Shown in pieces: positions 9,139 to 18,771 of a stretch of DNA of 64,000 nucleotides. The DNA is from DAOTXS01 sp034435055 (lineage in GTDB: Bacteria; Chloroflexota; Anaerolineae; UBA4142). The position numbers and the translations under genes were made by a program. Positions within the stretch are counted from its first letter, which is position 1. Every line of letters begins with the position of its first letter. The notes beneath the pieces were generated by a model. It ran no database searches and was not told the DNA's origin. It was given only the letters and a program-made list of their open reading frames with translations. The stretch covers positions 1-64,000 of the forward strand of contig DAOTXS010000039.1 of NCBI GenBank assembly GCA_034435055.1, in the 5' to 3' direction.

Positions 9139-9764
9139 ACGACAATCGAAATTATCGATGGGACGAGACGACGAGTCATCGCCCGGAATATCCATTCATC
9201 GAACGTTGGATCACGCCCGGCGCGCGCGTCATCGATCTGGGATGCGGCAACGGCTCGCTCTTGGCATTGCTCAAAGAAAAGAAAAATATTCTCGATGCTG
9301 GGATCGAAATCACACCGAGTGGCGTGGCGGTTTGCCGGCGGCGTGGCTTGAATGTTAGCGAAGGTCGCATCGATGTTGTGTTGACTGATGTGCCGGACAA
9401 TGCGTTTGATTTTGCGATTTGCAACGTGACTTTGCAAATGGTGATGTATCCCGAAGTTACGTTGCGTGAGATGCGACGCATCGCGCGCTTTCAAATCGTT
9501 TCGTTTCCGAATTTTGCCTTCTTGCTCAACCGGCTCGATCTGCTGTTGCGCGGCAGAATGCCGCGTCCGATGCTTTTTGGGTACACGTGGTTCAACACCG
9601 GGCACATTCATCAGTTATCGATTGCCGATTTCACGACAACGCTTGACACGTTGGGAATGGTGATCCGCGAGCGCGTGTGGCTGGGAAAACTGGGACGCGT
9701 TTGCGCGCTTGCGCCAAATTTGCTGACGCAGACGGCAATCTTTTTGTTGGAGCAATCGGTGTGA
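9135..9764 (+). CDS. MetW-like SAM-dependent methyltransferase
   Basis: 209 aa class I methyltransferase. Motif I is VIDLGCGNGSLLALL near residues 32-46, followed by GIEITPSGVAVCRRRGL. The late segment IVSFPNFAFLLNRLDLLLRG and GYTWFNTGHIHQLS match the MetW family closely. MetW proper works with MetX in methionine synthesis, but no metX is present. Here it overlaps glycosyltransferase genes on both sides (GTG starts in GTGA overlaps), so a role in glycan methylation or an accessory role is more likely. Family call firm, substrate unknown. Confidence 0.78.
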   Translation: MNDNRNYRWDETTSHRPEYPFIERWITPGARVIDLGCGNGSLLALLKEKKNILDAGIEITPSGVAVCRRRGLNVSEGRIDVVLTDVPDNAFDFAICNVTLQMVMYPEVTLREMRRIARFQIVSFPNFAFLLNRLDLLLRGRMPRPMLFGYTWFNTGHIHQLSIADFTTTLDTLGMVIRERVWLGKLGRVCALAPNLLTQTAIFLLEQSV

Positions 9765-10684
9765 GCGTCGAGTCGCTGATCGATACTGATTATGCAAATG
9801 CGGTCGATGCGCGACTCGATTCATACGACGCGTACATTGACTATCAGATGCAAGAAGCGCGGCGCGCGCTTCCGTTTCTCGCGCGCTTTATCGATGTGAA
9901 AAACGCGCGTGTGTTGGAAATCGGTGCGGGACGCGGTGGCAAAAGCATCACGTATGCGTTGGCTGGAATGCGTGTAACTGCGCTGGATGTTGATCTTGAT
10001 GCGTTGATACTCGGCGGATCTGCCGCGCGCGCGCGCCACGCCGATGTTCGTTTTCTTGCCGGCGATGGTGCGCAACTTCCATTCGCAGACAATCACTTTG
10101 ATGCGATTCTGCTCGACAGCGTGATCGAACATGTGCAAAATCCAACGACGGTCTTGCGCGAATGTCGTCGCACGCTCAAGCCGGGAGGAATCGTCTTTGT
10201 TGTTTTTCCGCCGTTTTACGGTCCGTTGTCAGGTCACATCGACGATTATATTTCAGTTCCGTGGTTTCATCTCTTGCCACGTCAAGTTGTTCAACGCCGC
10301 TTGTGGGCGTCCAATGAAGTGAAAGGCATTCTCACCTCGCGCGATGCGTACGCGGTATTTACGACACTCAACGGTTTGACGGTGTTTCAATTCAAGCGGG
10401 CAGTGCGTGCCGCCGGTTTGTACATTGATTATTTACGCGTACGTCCGTTTCTCACGCATCCCGGCATGCGCTTGGTTGCCGGCTTGATTACCGCTCTCCG
10501 TCAGCCGCCGCGCTTTGGAAATTTGCGCGCCGTTTTTTCACGCGCACGTCAAGAGTTTACGCTAGGCACATTCTTTTTATTTCTGTTGTTGAGCGGGTTT
10601 GCGCCGCTCGTGTTTGTGCCGTTTGTACAGGAAATCGCGGCGGGCGGTTGTAAAGCCGTGTTGCGGAAAACGGTGCAAACGTGA
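9761..10684 (+). CDS. class I SAM-dependent methyltransferase
   Basis: 307 aa. The GTG at 9761 overlaps the previous TGA; earlier in-frame starts lie inside the MetW-like gene. The SAM-binding motif VLEIGAGRGGKSI is near residue 52. Acidic motif II is ALDVDLDALI, and LLDSVIEHVQNPTTVLRE then RTLKPGGIVFVV are motifs IV-V of Methyltransf_11-type enzymes. The C-terminal third is unusual for the family, with a hydrophobic segment at about 275-295 that may anchor the protein at the membrane. Probably modifies a sugar of the locus's glycan. Confidence 0.78.
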   Translation: MSVESLIDTDYANAVDARLDSYDAYIDYQMQEARRALPFLARFIDVKNARVLEIGAGRGGKSITYALAGMRVTALDVDLDALILGGSAARARHADVRFLAGDGAQLPFADNHFDAILLDSVIEHVQNPTTVLRECRRTLKPGGIVFVVFPPFYGPLSGHIDDYISVPWFHLLPRQVVQRRLWASNEVKGILTSRDAYAVFTTLNGLTVFQFKRAVRAAGLYIDYLRVRPFLTHPGMRLVAGLITALRQPPRFGNLRAVFSRARQEFTLGTFFLFLLLSGFAPLVFVPFVQEIAAGGCKAVLRKTVQT

Positions 10685-11895
10685 ACCGACGAACGGTACT
10701 TTTAGTGATTGCGGGTCTGACGCTCCGGTTGTTTTTGATTTTCCCAGGACCGCTCGAATCCAAAATCGAATTTTTCTACAACCGCGCCGACCTCCGGAAT
10801 TATTATTGGCCCGCGCAAGTGGCATTGCGCGGCGAGAATCCGTACGTGTTGTGGGCAAGTGGGCAGTCCGGCGAATTCCGTTCAGATATGGCGCCGCTCG
10901 AATTGGTGATCTACGTTGCAACTGTTGCGGTGTGGAATGATCCGCGCGCGCTCCAAATTTTGTTTGCCTTGTTCGATGCAGTCAACATCGTTTTGCTTGG
11001 AGCGTTGCTCAAACACTCGTCGATCAAATTGCCGTTCCAGATTTTCTACGCGCTCGGTCCATTGACGCTCTACAATCTTGTTTTGGTGCCGCAAGATAAA
11101 ACGATTTTGCTCACACTCACTTTTTCGCTGTTTCTTTTATTGCGTCTGCCCAAAGATTATTCTTTTCAGTGGGCGTCATTCCGATTCTCGCGCGATGGGT
11201 TGATCATCATCGTCGCCGCTCTCATTGCCGCGTTCAAATGGCTCAGCGTGTTTTATCTTCTGCCGCTCCTGCTTTTCGTTTCGCGTGATTGGCGCGATTT
11301 CGTCAAATACAGTTTTGTGTTTGGTGTTGTCTTCGCGTTCACGCATTTGCTGTGGTTCCCGGATTGGATGTATGTGTATATCTTTCGCGCCGGTCGAACC
11401 GTTGTGCCATTTCACACTTCGCCACTTGTCCTTTTACGCGAAATCGGTTTATTCGATAAGAATGTGGTGACGGCGGTTCTGTTCGTTTTGCTTGCGACGA
11501 TCTACGTGCTGTTCTGGTTCAAACGTATCGATATTTTTGAAACGATCGCGCTGTCGGTGATGGCAGGAATCTTGTGGACGCCGGATATGGACCCGGTGCA
11601 TTTATCGATTGTTGTCCTGCATCTTTTGCTCATCATCGATTGGTCGAGTCTCCTCCGTCAAGTCACGATTTGGAGTTTGAGCGCGTGGGTCGCGGCGGTG
11701 TACGCCTTTTCGACACGCACCGGTTTCACGCGGTATAGTTTGCCGGACTTGCGCACGCTTGTCGGCGCGTACGGCACACCGCAAATGATTGTGTTATCGT
11801 ACGGATTATTCATTGTTGTGTTTGCGCTGTACCTTTTCGACAAATCACGGCAACGCCGAGTCGGATTCGAGTTGTTTCAGGCAGGCGGCGGATGA
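10681..11895 (+). CDS. polytopic membrane protein, GT87/DUF2029-like
   Basis: 404 aa with about 9-10 hydrophobic segments. Early in the protein DLRNYYWPAQ then GENPYVLW resembles the acidic first loop (D...Y...GxNPY) of GT-C enzymes of the GT87 type, which use polyprenyl-phosphate sugars outside the cytoplasmic membrane. GTG start in a GTGA overlap with the methyltransferase; its own stop overlaps the next gene (ATGA). The family assignment rests on this loop and the topology, so it is moderate. Confidence 0.6.
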   Translation: MNRRTVLLVIAGLTLRLFLIFPGPLESKIEFFYNRADLRNYYWPAQVALRGENPYVLWASGQSGEFRSDMAPLELVIYVATVAVWNDPRALQILFALFDAVNIVLLGALLKHSSIKLPFQIFYALGPLTLYNLVLVPQDKTILLTLTFSLFLLLRLPKDYSFQWASFRFSRDGLIIIVAALIAAFKWLSVFYLLPLLLFVSRDWRDFVKYSFVFGVVFAFTHLLWFPDWMYVYIFRAGRTVVPFHTSPLVLLREIGLFDKNVVTAVLFVLLATIYVLFWFKRIDIFETIALSVMAGILWTPDMDPVHLSIVVLHLLLIIDWSSLLRQVTIWSLSAWVAAVYAFSTRTGFTRYSLPDLRTLVGAYGTPQMIVLSYGLFIVVFALYLFDKSRQRRVGFELFQAGGG

Positions 11896-13691
11896 CGGCG
11901 TCAGCGATTAAGCATTCCATCATTCTTATCATCGCGTCCAGCATCGCTGTATGGGTGGCATTTCAATCGCGCATCCCGATGACCGTAGACATTGCCGCTG
12001 ACACGGGCAAGCATATCGCCGGTTTTTTTGAAATTCAAGTGGAAGGTACGCGCAGTTATCGTTGGACGAAAGGCGATGCGGGTCGCGTCACCTTTTTCGA
12101 TCCCGGGATCGTCACACCCTTGACGATTCAAATCAACGCATCGGCATGGCGAAATGAAACACGCGTTTACACAGCGACGGTGTTGGTCAACGGTGTTGTC
12201 GCTGGAACGATAGAGCGTGCGGGGTGGCGAAATTGGGGATTCACGATTACCGACCCATCGGTGTTGCGTGCCGATATGCTCACGGTCGAATTTGACTCAC
12301 AGATTTTTGTCCCCGCTGAACTCTGGTCTGATGCGACCGATCAACGCGAACTAGGTCTTGCCGTCGAACGCGTCCAAGTTATGCCCGCCTCATCAGCCGG
12401 CTGGATCACGCCCGCACCGATGGCGATCATCTTTGCAATCCTGGCTGTGCTTGGGGTGTACTTTTTCTTGCGTTGGATCGGACTGGAAAGATTTTCGTTG
12501 CCAGCATCGATAGCAGTTCTGGTCAGTGATGCGCTGTTGATTGTGTTCGTGCGCGACTTTTCCAGTCAGCGGATTTTTTTCACCGCGTTGTTAACTGGCT
12601 CGATCGTGTTAATCGCAATGTGGGTGGATAGCTCGATGCTACAGCGCCGCGCCCCCGCCTGGGTGATTCCTGCACTCGTTGCATTTGCGGCTTTGCTCTT
12701 GCGTTGGCACGCGGCATTGACATTTCCCGGCGAAGGTGACGAGGGTATTTACTCGCACGTCGCTGCGCATTATGCGCAGGCGATTCACGCGGGCAACTTT
12801 GCCGAGATTGCTGCGTACGATCACGCAATGGGGCATCCGATTTTCTATGAACTGGCGTACGCCGTCGGATTGTTGATTTGCAACTCCTTGGGTATTCCCC
12901 TTTCGGATTTGATGACATTGCGCGCGCTGTCAACCGGGCTGGGAACATTGCACGTCGGCTTGATGACGTTCATCAATCCGATTGCCGGATGGTTCTTGGC
13001 GACCCAGACGACGCAAATAAAATTCACGAGTTTGGTCTATCTCGAAGCGTTGCCGGCGTTGGCTTCCACGATTGCCGTGATTGGATACGAACGGTTTAGG
13101 CGCACGGCAGACCGACGATGGTTTTATCTCTCGGCAATTGCGCTGGGTGCAACCGGCGCATCCAAATTTATCTACGTCAACGCCGGGCTGGCGATTTTCC
13201 TTTTCCTGTTTTGGGAACAGCGGCGGCAACCTAAAACTATTTTGCTCTACGTGATAATCGCCGGCGCAACATTTTTCGCGCTCGATCCATATTTGTGGTC
13301 GGATCCAGTTGGGCGATTATCGGAGATGTTGTCATTTCATGCCGCCAATACGCAGGGGGAGTACGTCAAATACGTCAATCGTCCATGGTGGTATCTTTTT
13401 GCTTCGCTCGTCGAATCTGCCAAGTTGTACACTTACGAACAAACTTTTCCGCCGCCTTTCTATTTTGTCCCAGATGCGATGATTTTCGTTCTAGGAATCT
13501 TGGGGATTTCGTCGCTCGGGAGGCGCGGCAAAATCTACGTAGCGTGGCTTGGTTTTGGGGCATTGTTCATGGCATTTTATCCGGTCAAATGGGAGCAGTA
13601 CGCAATGATAATTGTTACGCCGATGTGTTGGTTGGCAGGTGCGTTTGTTACCGATGCGTTTGCGCGTGTCCGACAACCACGGGTGCGGTGA
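11892..13691 (+). CDS. GT39/PMT-like membrane glycosyltransferase
   Basis: 599 aa. A first helix (about 10-25) is followed by a roughly 150-residue extracytoplasmic beta-rich domain, then about ten membrane segments. In the second part RWHAALTFPGEGDEGIYSHV carries the acidic DE pair expected in the first loop of GT-C enzymes such as PMT and ArnT, which bind polyprenyl-phosphate sugars. The N-terminal extracytoplasmic domain ahead of the GT-C core is not the usual order. Overlaps its upstream neighbour (ATGA). Donor and acceptor are unknown. Confidence 0.65.
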   Translation: MTASAIKHSIILIIASSIAVWVAFQSRIPMTVDIAADTGKHIAGFFEIQVEGTRSYRWTKGDAGRVTFFDPGIVTPLTIQINASAWRNETRVYTATVLVNGVVAGTIERAGWRNWGFTITDPSVLRADMLTVEFDSQIFVPAELWSDATDQRELGLAVERVQVMPASSAGWITPAPMAIIFAILAVLGVYFFLRWIGLERFSLPASIAVLVSDALLIVFVRDFSSQRIFFTALLTGSIVLIAMWVDSSMLQRRAPAWVIPALVAFAALLLRWHAALTFPGEGDEGIYSHVAAHYAQAIHAGNFAEIAAYDHAMGHPIFYELAYAVGLLICNSLGIPLSDLMTLRALSTGLGTLHVGLMTFINPIAGWFLATQTTQIKFTSLVYLEALPALASTIAVIGYERFRRTADRRWFYLSAIALGATGASKFIYVNAGLAIFLFLFWEQRRQPKTILLYVIIAGATFFALDPYLWSDPVGRLSEMLSFHAANTQGEYVKYVNRPWWYLFASLVESAKLYTYEQTFPPPFYFVPDAMIFVLGILGISSLGRRGKIYVAWLGFGALFMAFYPVKWEQYAMIIVTPMCWLAGAFVTDAFARVRQPRVR

Positions 13692-13695
13692 TGCG

Positions 13696-14820
13696 ATGAG
13701 GATTGTAATTGTCGCCAGCGATTATTTTCCAACCGTCGGCGGAGTGCAAACGGCGGTACGCAACATTGCGCTGAATTCCGTTCGACGTGGACATTCGGTT
13801 ATTATTCTCAGTTCACTTCCGCCGGGCAACGTGCCCGCGCAAGAAATCGTCGATGGCGTTCGCGTGTGCCGGTTTCCCTGGGGACGCCAACCGGTGTGGT
13901 CGTTGCCAATCCGCGCAATGCAAACTTTGTTTGGAATGGCGCGCGCAATTCGCGAGTTCAAGCCCGATTTAGTTTATATCCATTTTTTGACCATCAACGC
14001 ACTTTATATTCTGTTGCTTCATTACATTTTGCGATTTAGACTCGTTGCCTCCGCGCGCGGCAACGACATTCAAGGCATCCCGCATCGTTCACGGTTGCAA
14101 CGCTGGATGCTTCCGCGATTGTTCAACCGGTCGCATGCAATTTTGTTTTGTTCGTCGTACGTGCAAGCCGATGCCGCGTCGTACTTGAAAAACATTTCGC
14201 CGCGCACTTTTGTCGGCGTTGTGGGCGATGGCTTTGACCCGGCAGAATTCCAAACACCGCGACCGTTTCAATATCCGGCAGCATATCTTTTGGCGATGGG
14301 ACGACTCGTCCACAAAAAAGGTTTCGATTTACTGATTCGCGCGTTTGCATCGATTGCCGACGAATTTCCACGCGTGCAATTGCTGATTGCCGGCGATGGC
14401 GAGGAGCGCGGCGCGCTCGAAAAACTGATCGATGAACTGAATTTGCGCGCGCGCGTCGTTTTGTTGGGCTTTGCCGACCGCCCAACATCGATTGCGCTAT
14501 TTTGGGGTTGTGAGTTTTTTGTGTTATCATCACGACTCGAACCATTTGGCATTGTGGTCGCGGAAGCGATGGCGGCGCACAAAGCAGTATTGGCAACACG
14601 CTCCGGCGGCGTGAGCGATTTGATGCAAAATGGGGTGAACGGATTGCTCGTCGAACCGACCATCGATGCATTGGCAAACGGAATGCGCCAAATGCTGGCG
14701 CACCCGGACGAAACGCGCGCGATGGGCGAACGCGCCGCGCAATCGATTCAACGCCACACGTGGACGGCGGTAACGGACGAATTTCTGCGCGTGTTTGCGC
14801 GCGTGGTCGAAGCGAAATGA
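13696..14820 (+). CDS. GT4 family glycosyltransferase
   Basis: 374 aa GT-B enzyme. Start MRIVIVASDYFPTVGGVQTA with the Gly-rich loop of GT4 enzymes. The C-terminal half contains AMGRLVHKKGFDLLIRAF, LIAGDGEERGALEKLI and then SSRLEPFGIVVAEAMAAHKA, which is the E-x7-E donor-binding motif (E then E in LEPFGIVVAE). The ATG at 13696 lies 4 bases after the previous stop; the longer frame would lie inside that gene. The following gene overlaps by 4 bases. Confidence 0.87.
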   Translation: MRIVIVASDYFPTVGGVQTAVRNIALNSVRRGHSVIILSSLPPGNVPAQEIVDGVRVCRFPWGRQPVWSLPIRAMQTLFGMARAIREFKPDLVYIHFLTINALYILLLHYILRFRLVASARGNDIQGIPHRSRLQRWMLPRLFNRSHAILFCSSYVQADAASYLKNISPRTFVGVVGDGFDPAEFQTPRPFQYPAAYLLAMGRLVHKKGFDLLIRAFASIADEFPRVQLLIAGDGEERGALEKLIDELNLRARVVLLGFADRPTSIALFWGCEFFVLSSRLEPFGIVVAEAMAAHKAVLATRSGGVSDLMQNGVNGLLVEPTIDALANGMRQMLAHPDETRAMGERAAQSIQRHTWTAVTDEFLRVFARVVEAK

Positions 14821-15992
14821 TCGATACGAAAATCTGTGGCGAGACGATTGTGATTCTCGCAAACGCGGAATGGGATTGGAGCAATCGCGTCAATTGTCAT
14901 CACCTTGCGGCGCGTCTGGCAAAAGACAATCGCGTACTCTTCGTCGATACCATTGGCGGACGCACGCCTGCGCCGCGCGAGTTTAGGAAAATTTTTCGCC
15001 GCTTGTATCGGATTGCCGGCGGCGTTCGCCGAATCGACGATCAGTTGACGGTGCTCTCGCCATGGGTCATTCCGATTTACGGCAACGAACGCGTGCGTAC
15101 ACTGAACACAAAATTGTTGGCGTGGCAGATTCGCCGGAACTTGCCACGCGGCGAGCGTCCGATTCTGTGGATTTTTCTGCCGTCGTTGGTTGGAATGGCA
15201 AAACGACTCGACGAAAAATTATTGATTTATCATTGCATCGATGAACACGCGGCGAATCCGAACGTGCCGGCGCACCACGTGCGCGAATGGGAAACGCGTC
15301 TGCTCAAAATCGCGGATTTGGTGTTCACCTCGTCAGCAACCTTATTTCAAGACAAACGCGCGCACAATGCAAACACTTTTTACTTGCCGAACGTGGCGGA
15401 TACGGATTTGTTCGCGCACGCACGTGATAGTTCGTTGTCAGTGCCTGATGAGGTCCGCGCGATTCCGCATCCGATTGCCGGATTCATCGGCAACATTACA
15501 GCGTACAAACTTGATTTTGATTTATTGTGCGCGGCGGCGCACCGAAAACCTAATTGGAATTTTGTGTTGATCGGTCCCGTCGGGCGAGGTGATCCATCGA
15601 CGGATGTTTCACGTTTGCTGGCGCAAAAAAATATCCATTGGCTGGGCGAACGGACGTTTGCCGATTTGCCGCGTTACCTCAAAGCGTTCGACGTGTGCTT
15701 GATTCCGTTTCGCCAAAACCAATCGACGCGCGGCACGTTGCCGATGAAGTTTTTCGAGTATCTCGCGGCGGGCAAACCCGTAGTCGCTACCGACTTGCCA
15801 ACGCTCGCCGAATTTCGTGAATACTTTTATCCGGTTTGCAATATCGATGAATTTGTTGTGGCACTTGATTTGGCTTACAATGAAGAGGCATCACGCGCGA
15901 CCGCGCGGACTGAACTCGCGCGGCGATATTCGTGGGACGCGCGGATGCAAGAGATCGGAACGCTTGTGAATAATTCTTTGACCCGGAAATAG
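14817..15992 (+). CDS. glycosyltransferase, GT4-like (TuaH-type)
   Basis: 391 aa. WDWSNRVNCHHLAARLA at the N-terminus and LLIYHCIDEHAANPN in the middle are characteristic of a group of GT-B transferases that includes TuaH of teichuronic acid synthesis. The C-terminal half has AGFIGNITAYKLDFDLL, FVLIGPVGRGDPSTDV and then LPMKFFEYLAAGKPVVATDLP. The start at 14817 overlaps the previous stop codon. Probably adds a sugar to the exported glycan. Confidence 0.8.
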   Translation: MIDTKICGETIVILANAEWDWSNRVNCHHLAARLAKDNRVLFVDTIGGRTPAPREFRKIFRRLYRIAGGVRRIDDQLTVLSPWVIPIYGNERVRTLNTKLLAWQIRRNLPRGERPILWIFLPSLVGMAKRLDEKLLIYHCIDEHAANPNVPAHHVREWETRLLKIADLVFTSSATLFQDKRAHNANTFYLPNVADTDLFAHARDSSLSVPDEVRAIPHPIAGFIGNITAYKLDFDLLCAAAHRKPNWNFVLIGPVGRGDPSTDVSRLLAQKNIHWLGERTFADLPRYLKAFDVCLIPFRQNQSTRGTLPMKFFEYLAAGKPVVATDLPTLAEFREYFYPVCNIDEFVVALDLAYNEEASRATARTELARRYSWDARMQEIGTLVNNSLTRK

Positions 15993-15996
15993 AATA

Positions 15997-16605
15997 ATGT
16001 CTCGTCAGATTCAACTGATCATCAAGCGGATGTTCGACGCCGTTGTTGCATTGGTGTTGTTGATTGTACTATCCCCGGTGATTCTCGCAATTGCGCTGGC
16101 AATTCGCTTCACCAGCGGTTCGCCGGTTTTCTTTCGTTGGCAAGTGGTGGGTAAGCACGGACAACCGTTCACGGGCTATAAATTTCGCACGATGGTGGTG
16201 GGCGCAGACCGCATCAAAGAAGAACTCTTGCACCTTAACGAAATGAATGGCGGGCCGGTGTTCAAAATGAAAGACGACCCGCGCATCACGCCAATCGGTC
16301 GACTCTTGCGCAAGTATAGTCTCGACGAATTGCCGCAATTGTGGAGTGTGCTGAAAGGGGATATGAGTCTGGTGGGCCCCCGTCCGCCGTTGCAGTCGGA
16401 GTTTGCGCGCTTTACCGAAGCGCAAAAACAAAAACTAAGTGTCCAGCCGGGAATGACTTCACTGTGGCAGGTGCGCGGCAAGCCGCAAGATTTTAACGCG
16501 TGGGTTCGACTCGACCTGGAATATATCGACCAGTGGTCACTCTGGCTCGATTTCAAAATACTCGTGCAGACGGCGCTCGTCGTTCTGACAGGAAAGAATT
16601 ATTGA
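15997..16605 (+). CDS. small monotopic phosphoglycosyl transferase (initiating sugar transferase)
   Basis: 202 aa, the minimal catalytic form of the bacterial sugar transferase family (PF02397, PglC-like). A single re-entrant hydrophobic segment (about 10-35, with LSPVILAIALAI) is followed by FKMKDDPRITPIGRLLRKYS and LDELPQLWSVLKGDMSLVGPRP. The Asp-Glu catalytic dyad is D110-E111, and the Asp forms the covalent phosphosugar intermediate in PglC. It transfers a phosphosugar from UDP-sugar to undecaprenyl phosphate, the first step of glycan assembly. Lies 4 bases after the GT gene and 1 base before the epimerase gene. Confidence 0.9.
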   Translation: MSRQIQLIIKRMFDAVVALVLLIVLSPVILAIALAIRFTSGSPVFFRWQVVGKHGQPFTGYKFRTMVVGADRIKEELLHLNEMNGGPVFKMKDDPRITPIGRLLRKYSLDELPQLWSVLKGDMSLVGPRPPLQSEFARFTEAQKQKLSVQPGMTSLWQVRGKPQDFNAWVRLDLEYIDQWSLWLDFKILVQTALVVLTGKNY

Positions 16606-16606
16606 G

Positions 16607-17719
16607 ATGAAAATTCTTGTTACCGGCGGCGCAGGGTTTATCGGCTCGCACACCGTCGATCTATTATTGCAAAAGGGGTACGCCGTACGCATTCTCGATA
16701 ATCTCACTCCGCCGGTGCATGTCGAAGGTAAAAAACCGGACTATGTTCCGCGCGACGCTGAATTTATTTTGGGCGATGTGCGCGACCGCGCGGCGTGGGA
16801 ACGTGCGCTCGATGGTGTGGACGCGGTCTTTCACTTGGCGGCATATCAAGATTACCTGACCGATTTTTCAAAGTTCTTTCACGTGAACGGCGTTGGCACC
16901 GCATTGTTGTACGAGATAGTCGTCGAGAAGAAATTGCCGATTCAGAAAATCGTCGTCGCGAGTTCGCAAGCGACGTATGGGGAAGGCAAATACCAGTGCG
17001 AAATCGACGGCATCCAGTATCCGCCGTTGCGTTCGGTGGAACAATTGATGCGGCGTGATTGGGAGCCGCATTGCCCGGTCTGCCATCGAACGATGCAGCC
17101 CTTGCTCACCGACGAATCCCGAATCAATCCGCACAATCAGTACGCGATGTCAAAGTACACGCAAGAAATGATCGCGCTCAACCTGGGACGTCGTTATAAC
17201 ATTCCTAGCACGGCGATGCGCTTTTCGATTGTGCAAGGACCGCGCCAATCGTTTCGCAATGCGTATTCCGGAATTCTACGCATTTTTACTGTGCGCTTGC
17301 TCAACGATCATGCGCCGATTTGTTATGAAGATGGACAACAGTTGCGCGATTACGTTTCGGTGTACGATGTGGCGCGTGCGAATGTGTTGGTGATGGAAGA
17401 CCCCCGGGCAAACTTCGAAGTCTACAATGTCGGTGGGGAACGTGCAGTTACGGTGGAGCAGTACGCCCGGCTCCTCGCGCAAAAATTGGGCAAGGAGATC
17501 GAGCCGCAGATTCCGGGACAATTTCGTTTTGGCGATACGCGCCACATTGCTTCGGACATTAGCAAATTGATGAACCTGGGTTGGCGTCCGCGCGTAACGC
17601 TCGACGAAATTGTGGAAGAATATCTGGCGTGGGCGCACGTTCAACCCGATGTGCGCGATTATTACACAGATGCCGAAGTGCAAATGAAAAAAATGGGCAC
17701 AATTCGAGAAACCCAGTAA
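16607..17719 (+). CDS. NAD-dependent sugar-nucleotide epimerase/dehydratase (extended SDR)
   Basis: 370 aa. The Rossmann motif TGGAGFIGSH is at residues 6-15, a Ser-rich catalytic loop is VVASSQATYGEGKY near 115-128, and the catalytic Tyr-Lys pair is in NQYAMSKYTQE near residue 178. Between them an insertion of about 40 residues contains WEPHCPVCHRTM, a Cys-x-x-Cys that is unusual in GalE-like enzymes and may bind metal. The family converts UDP- or GDP-sugars. Probably supplies a sugar to the locus; the exact reaction is not readable. Confidence 0.85.
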   Translation: MKILVTGGAGFIGSHTVDLLLQKGYAVRILDNLTPPVHVEGKKPDYVPRDAEFILGDVRDRAAWERALDGVDAVFHLAAYQDYLTDFSKFFHVNGVGTALLYEIVVEKKLPIQKIVVASSQATYGEGKYQCEIDGIQYPPLRSVEQLMRRDWEPHCPVCHRTMQPLLTDESRINPHNQYAMSKYTQEMIALNLGRRYNIPSTAMRFSIVQGPRQSFRNAYSGILRIFTVRLLNDHAPICYEDGQQLRDYVSVYDVARANVLVMEDPRANFEVYNVGGERAVTVEQYARLLAQKLGKEIEPQIPGQFRFGDTRHIASDISKLMNLGWRPRVTLDEIVEEYLAWAHVQPDVRDYYTDAEVQMKKMGTIRETQ

Positions 17720-17733
17720 GGCGGACATCGATT

Positions 17734-18771
17734 ATGCTTATCACGCGCGCACCAGTTCGTATCAGTTTTGCCGGCGGCGGCACCGATTTGCCGGCGTACT
17801 ATTCGCAGTACGGCGGCGCGGTCGTCAGCACCAGCATCGACAAATATTTCTATGTCTTTTTGAATGTGAACGCGGATGATGCTATTCAAATCACTTCGTC
17901 CGATTATCGCACCTTCTATCGCCATGACGCCGACACGCCAATGCTGTTCGACGGTGATTTGTCGTTGCCGCGCGCGATCTTTAATCATTTTGGTTTGGCG
18001 CGCGGTGTCTCGATGTTCCTCGCTTCGGAGGTTCCGCCGGGCACCGGGCTGGGATCCTCGAGTACTGTTGCGGTGGCAATCATCAAGGCGGTCACGACGG
18101 CGCGCGGCTTGATGCTTTCCAAACAACAAATCGCGGAACTCGCGTGCCAGATCGAAATCGAAAAATTGAACGAGCCGATTGGCAAGCAGGATCAGTACGC
18201 TTCGGCGTTTGGCGGTTTGAATCTGATCCAATTTTCACGCGATGGCGTCAGCGTTGAGCCGCTCAACATCGCGGCAGAAACGCGGCGGCAGCTGGAAAAA
18301 AATATCTTGTTGTTTTTCACCGGCGCGACGCGCGCCGCCTCGTCGATCTTGAGCGAACAGAAAAAATCGTCGGAGCAAAAGGACGCGCGTGTGATCGAAG
18401 CGCATCACGCCGTCAAAGCAATGGCATTCGAGGTCAAGGATTATTTGGAGCGCGGCGATTTGCAGTCGTTTGGTAAATTGCTCGACCGCGCGTGGCAAAA
18501 CAAAAAACGTTTTGCCGCGGGCATTACCAATCCGTTGATCGATGAATGTTATTCGTTGGCGTTGGAAAATGGCGCGCTCGGTGGCAAAATCACCGGTGCG
18601 GGCGGCGGCGGCTTTTTGATGATCTATTGCGAACCGCCCTTCCAAACTCAAGTAACTCGCGCTTTGGAGGACAAGGGACTGCGGCGGATGAATTATCGTT
18701 TTGAGACTGAAGGGGCGCGTGTGTTGGTCAATGCCGGTCTGCGAATTGGCGGGAGTGCCTATGCGGCGTAA
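17734..18771 (+). CDS. GHMP kinase, heptose-7-phosphate kinase type (HddA-like)
   Basis: 345 aa. The N-terminal motif RAPVRISFAGGGTDLPAYY is characteristic of D-glycero-alpha-D-manno-heptose 7-phosphate kinases and related sugar kinases. The ATP-binding GHMP motif is PPGTGLGSSSTVAVA at about residues 100-114, and the C-terminal GGKITGAGGGGFLM is the third GHMP motif. The ATG at 17734 is used because it begins exactly at the conserved N-terminus. A heptose-bisphosphate phosphatase gene lies two genes downstream, which supports the heptose substrate. L-fucose or another sugar is the alternative. Confidence 0.83.
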   Translation: MLITRAPVRISFAGGGTDLPAYYSQYGGAVVSTSIDKYFYVFLNVNADDAIQITSSDYRTFYRHDADTPMLFDGDLSLPRAIFNHFGLARGVSMFLASEVPPGTGLGSSSTVAVAIIKAVTTARGLMLSKQQIAELACQIEIEKLNEPIGKQDQYASAFGGLNLIQFSRDGVSVEPLNIAAETRRQLEKNILLFFTGATRAASSILSEQKKSSEQKDARVIEAHHAVKAMAFEVKDYLERGDLQSFGKLLDRAWQNKKRFAAGITNPLIDECYSLALENGALGGKITGAGGGGFLMIYCEPPFQTQVTRALEDKGLRRMNYRFETEGARVLVNAGLRIGGSAYAA

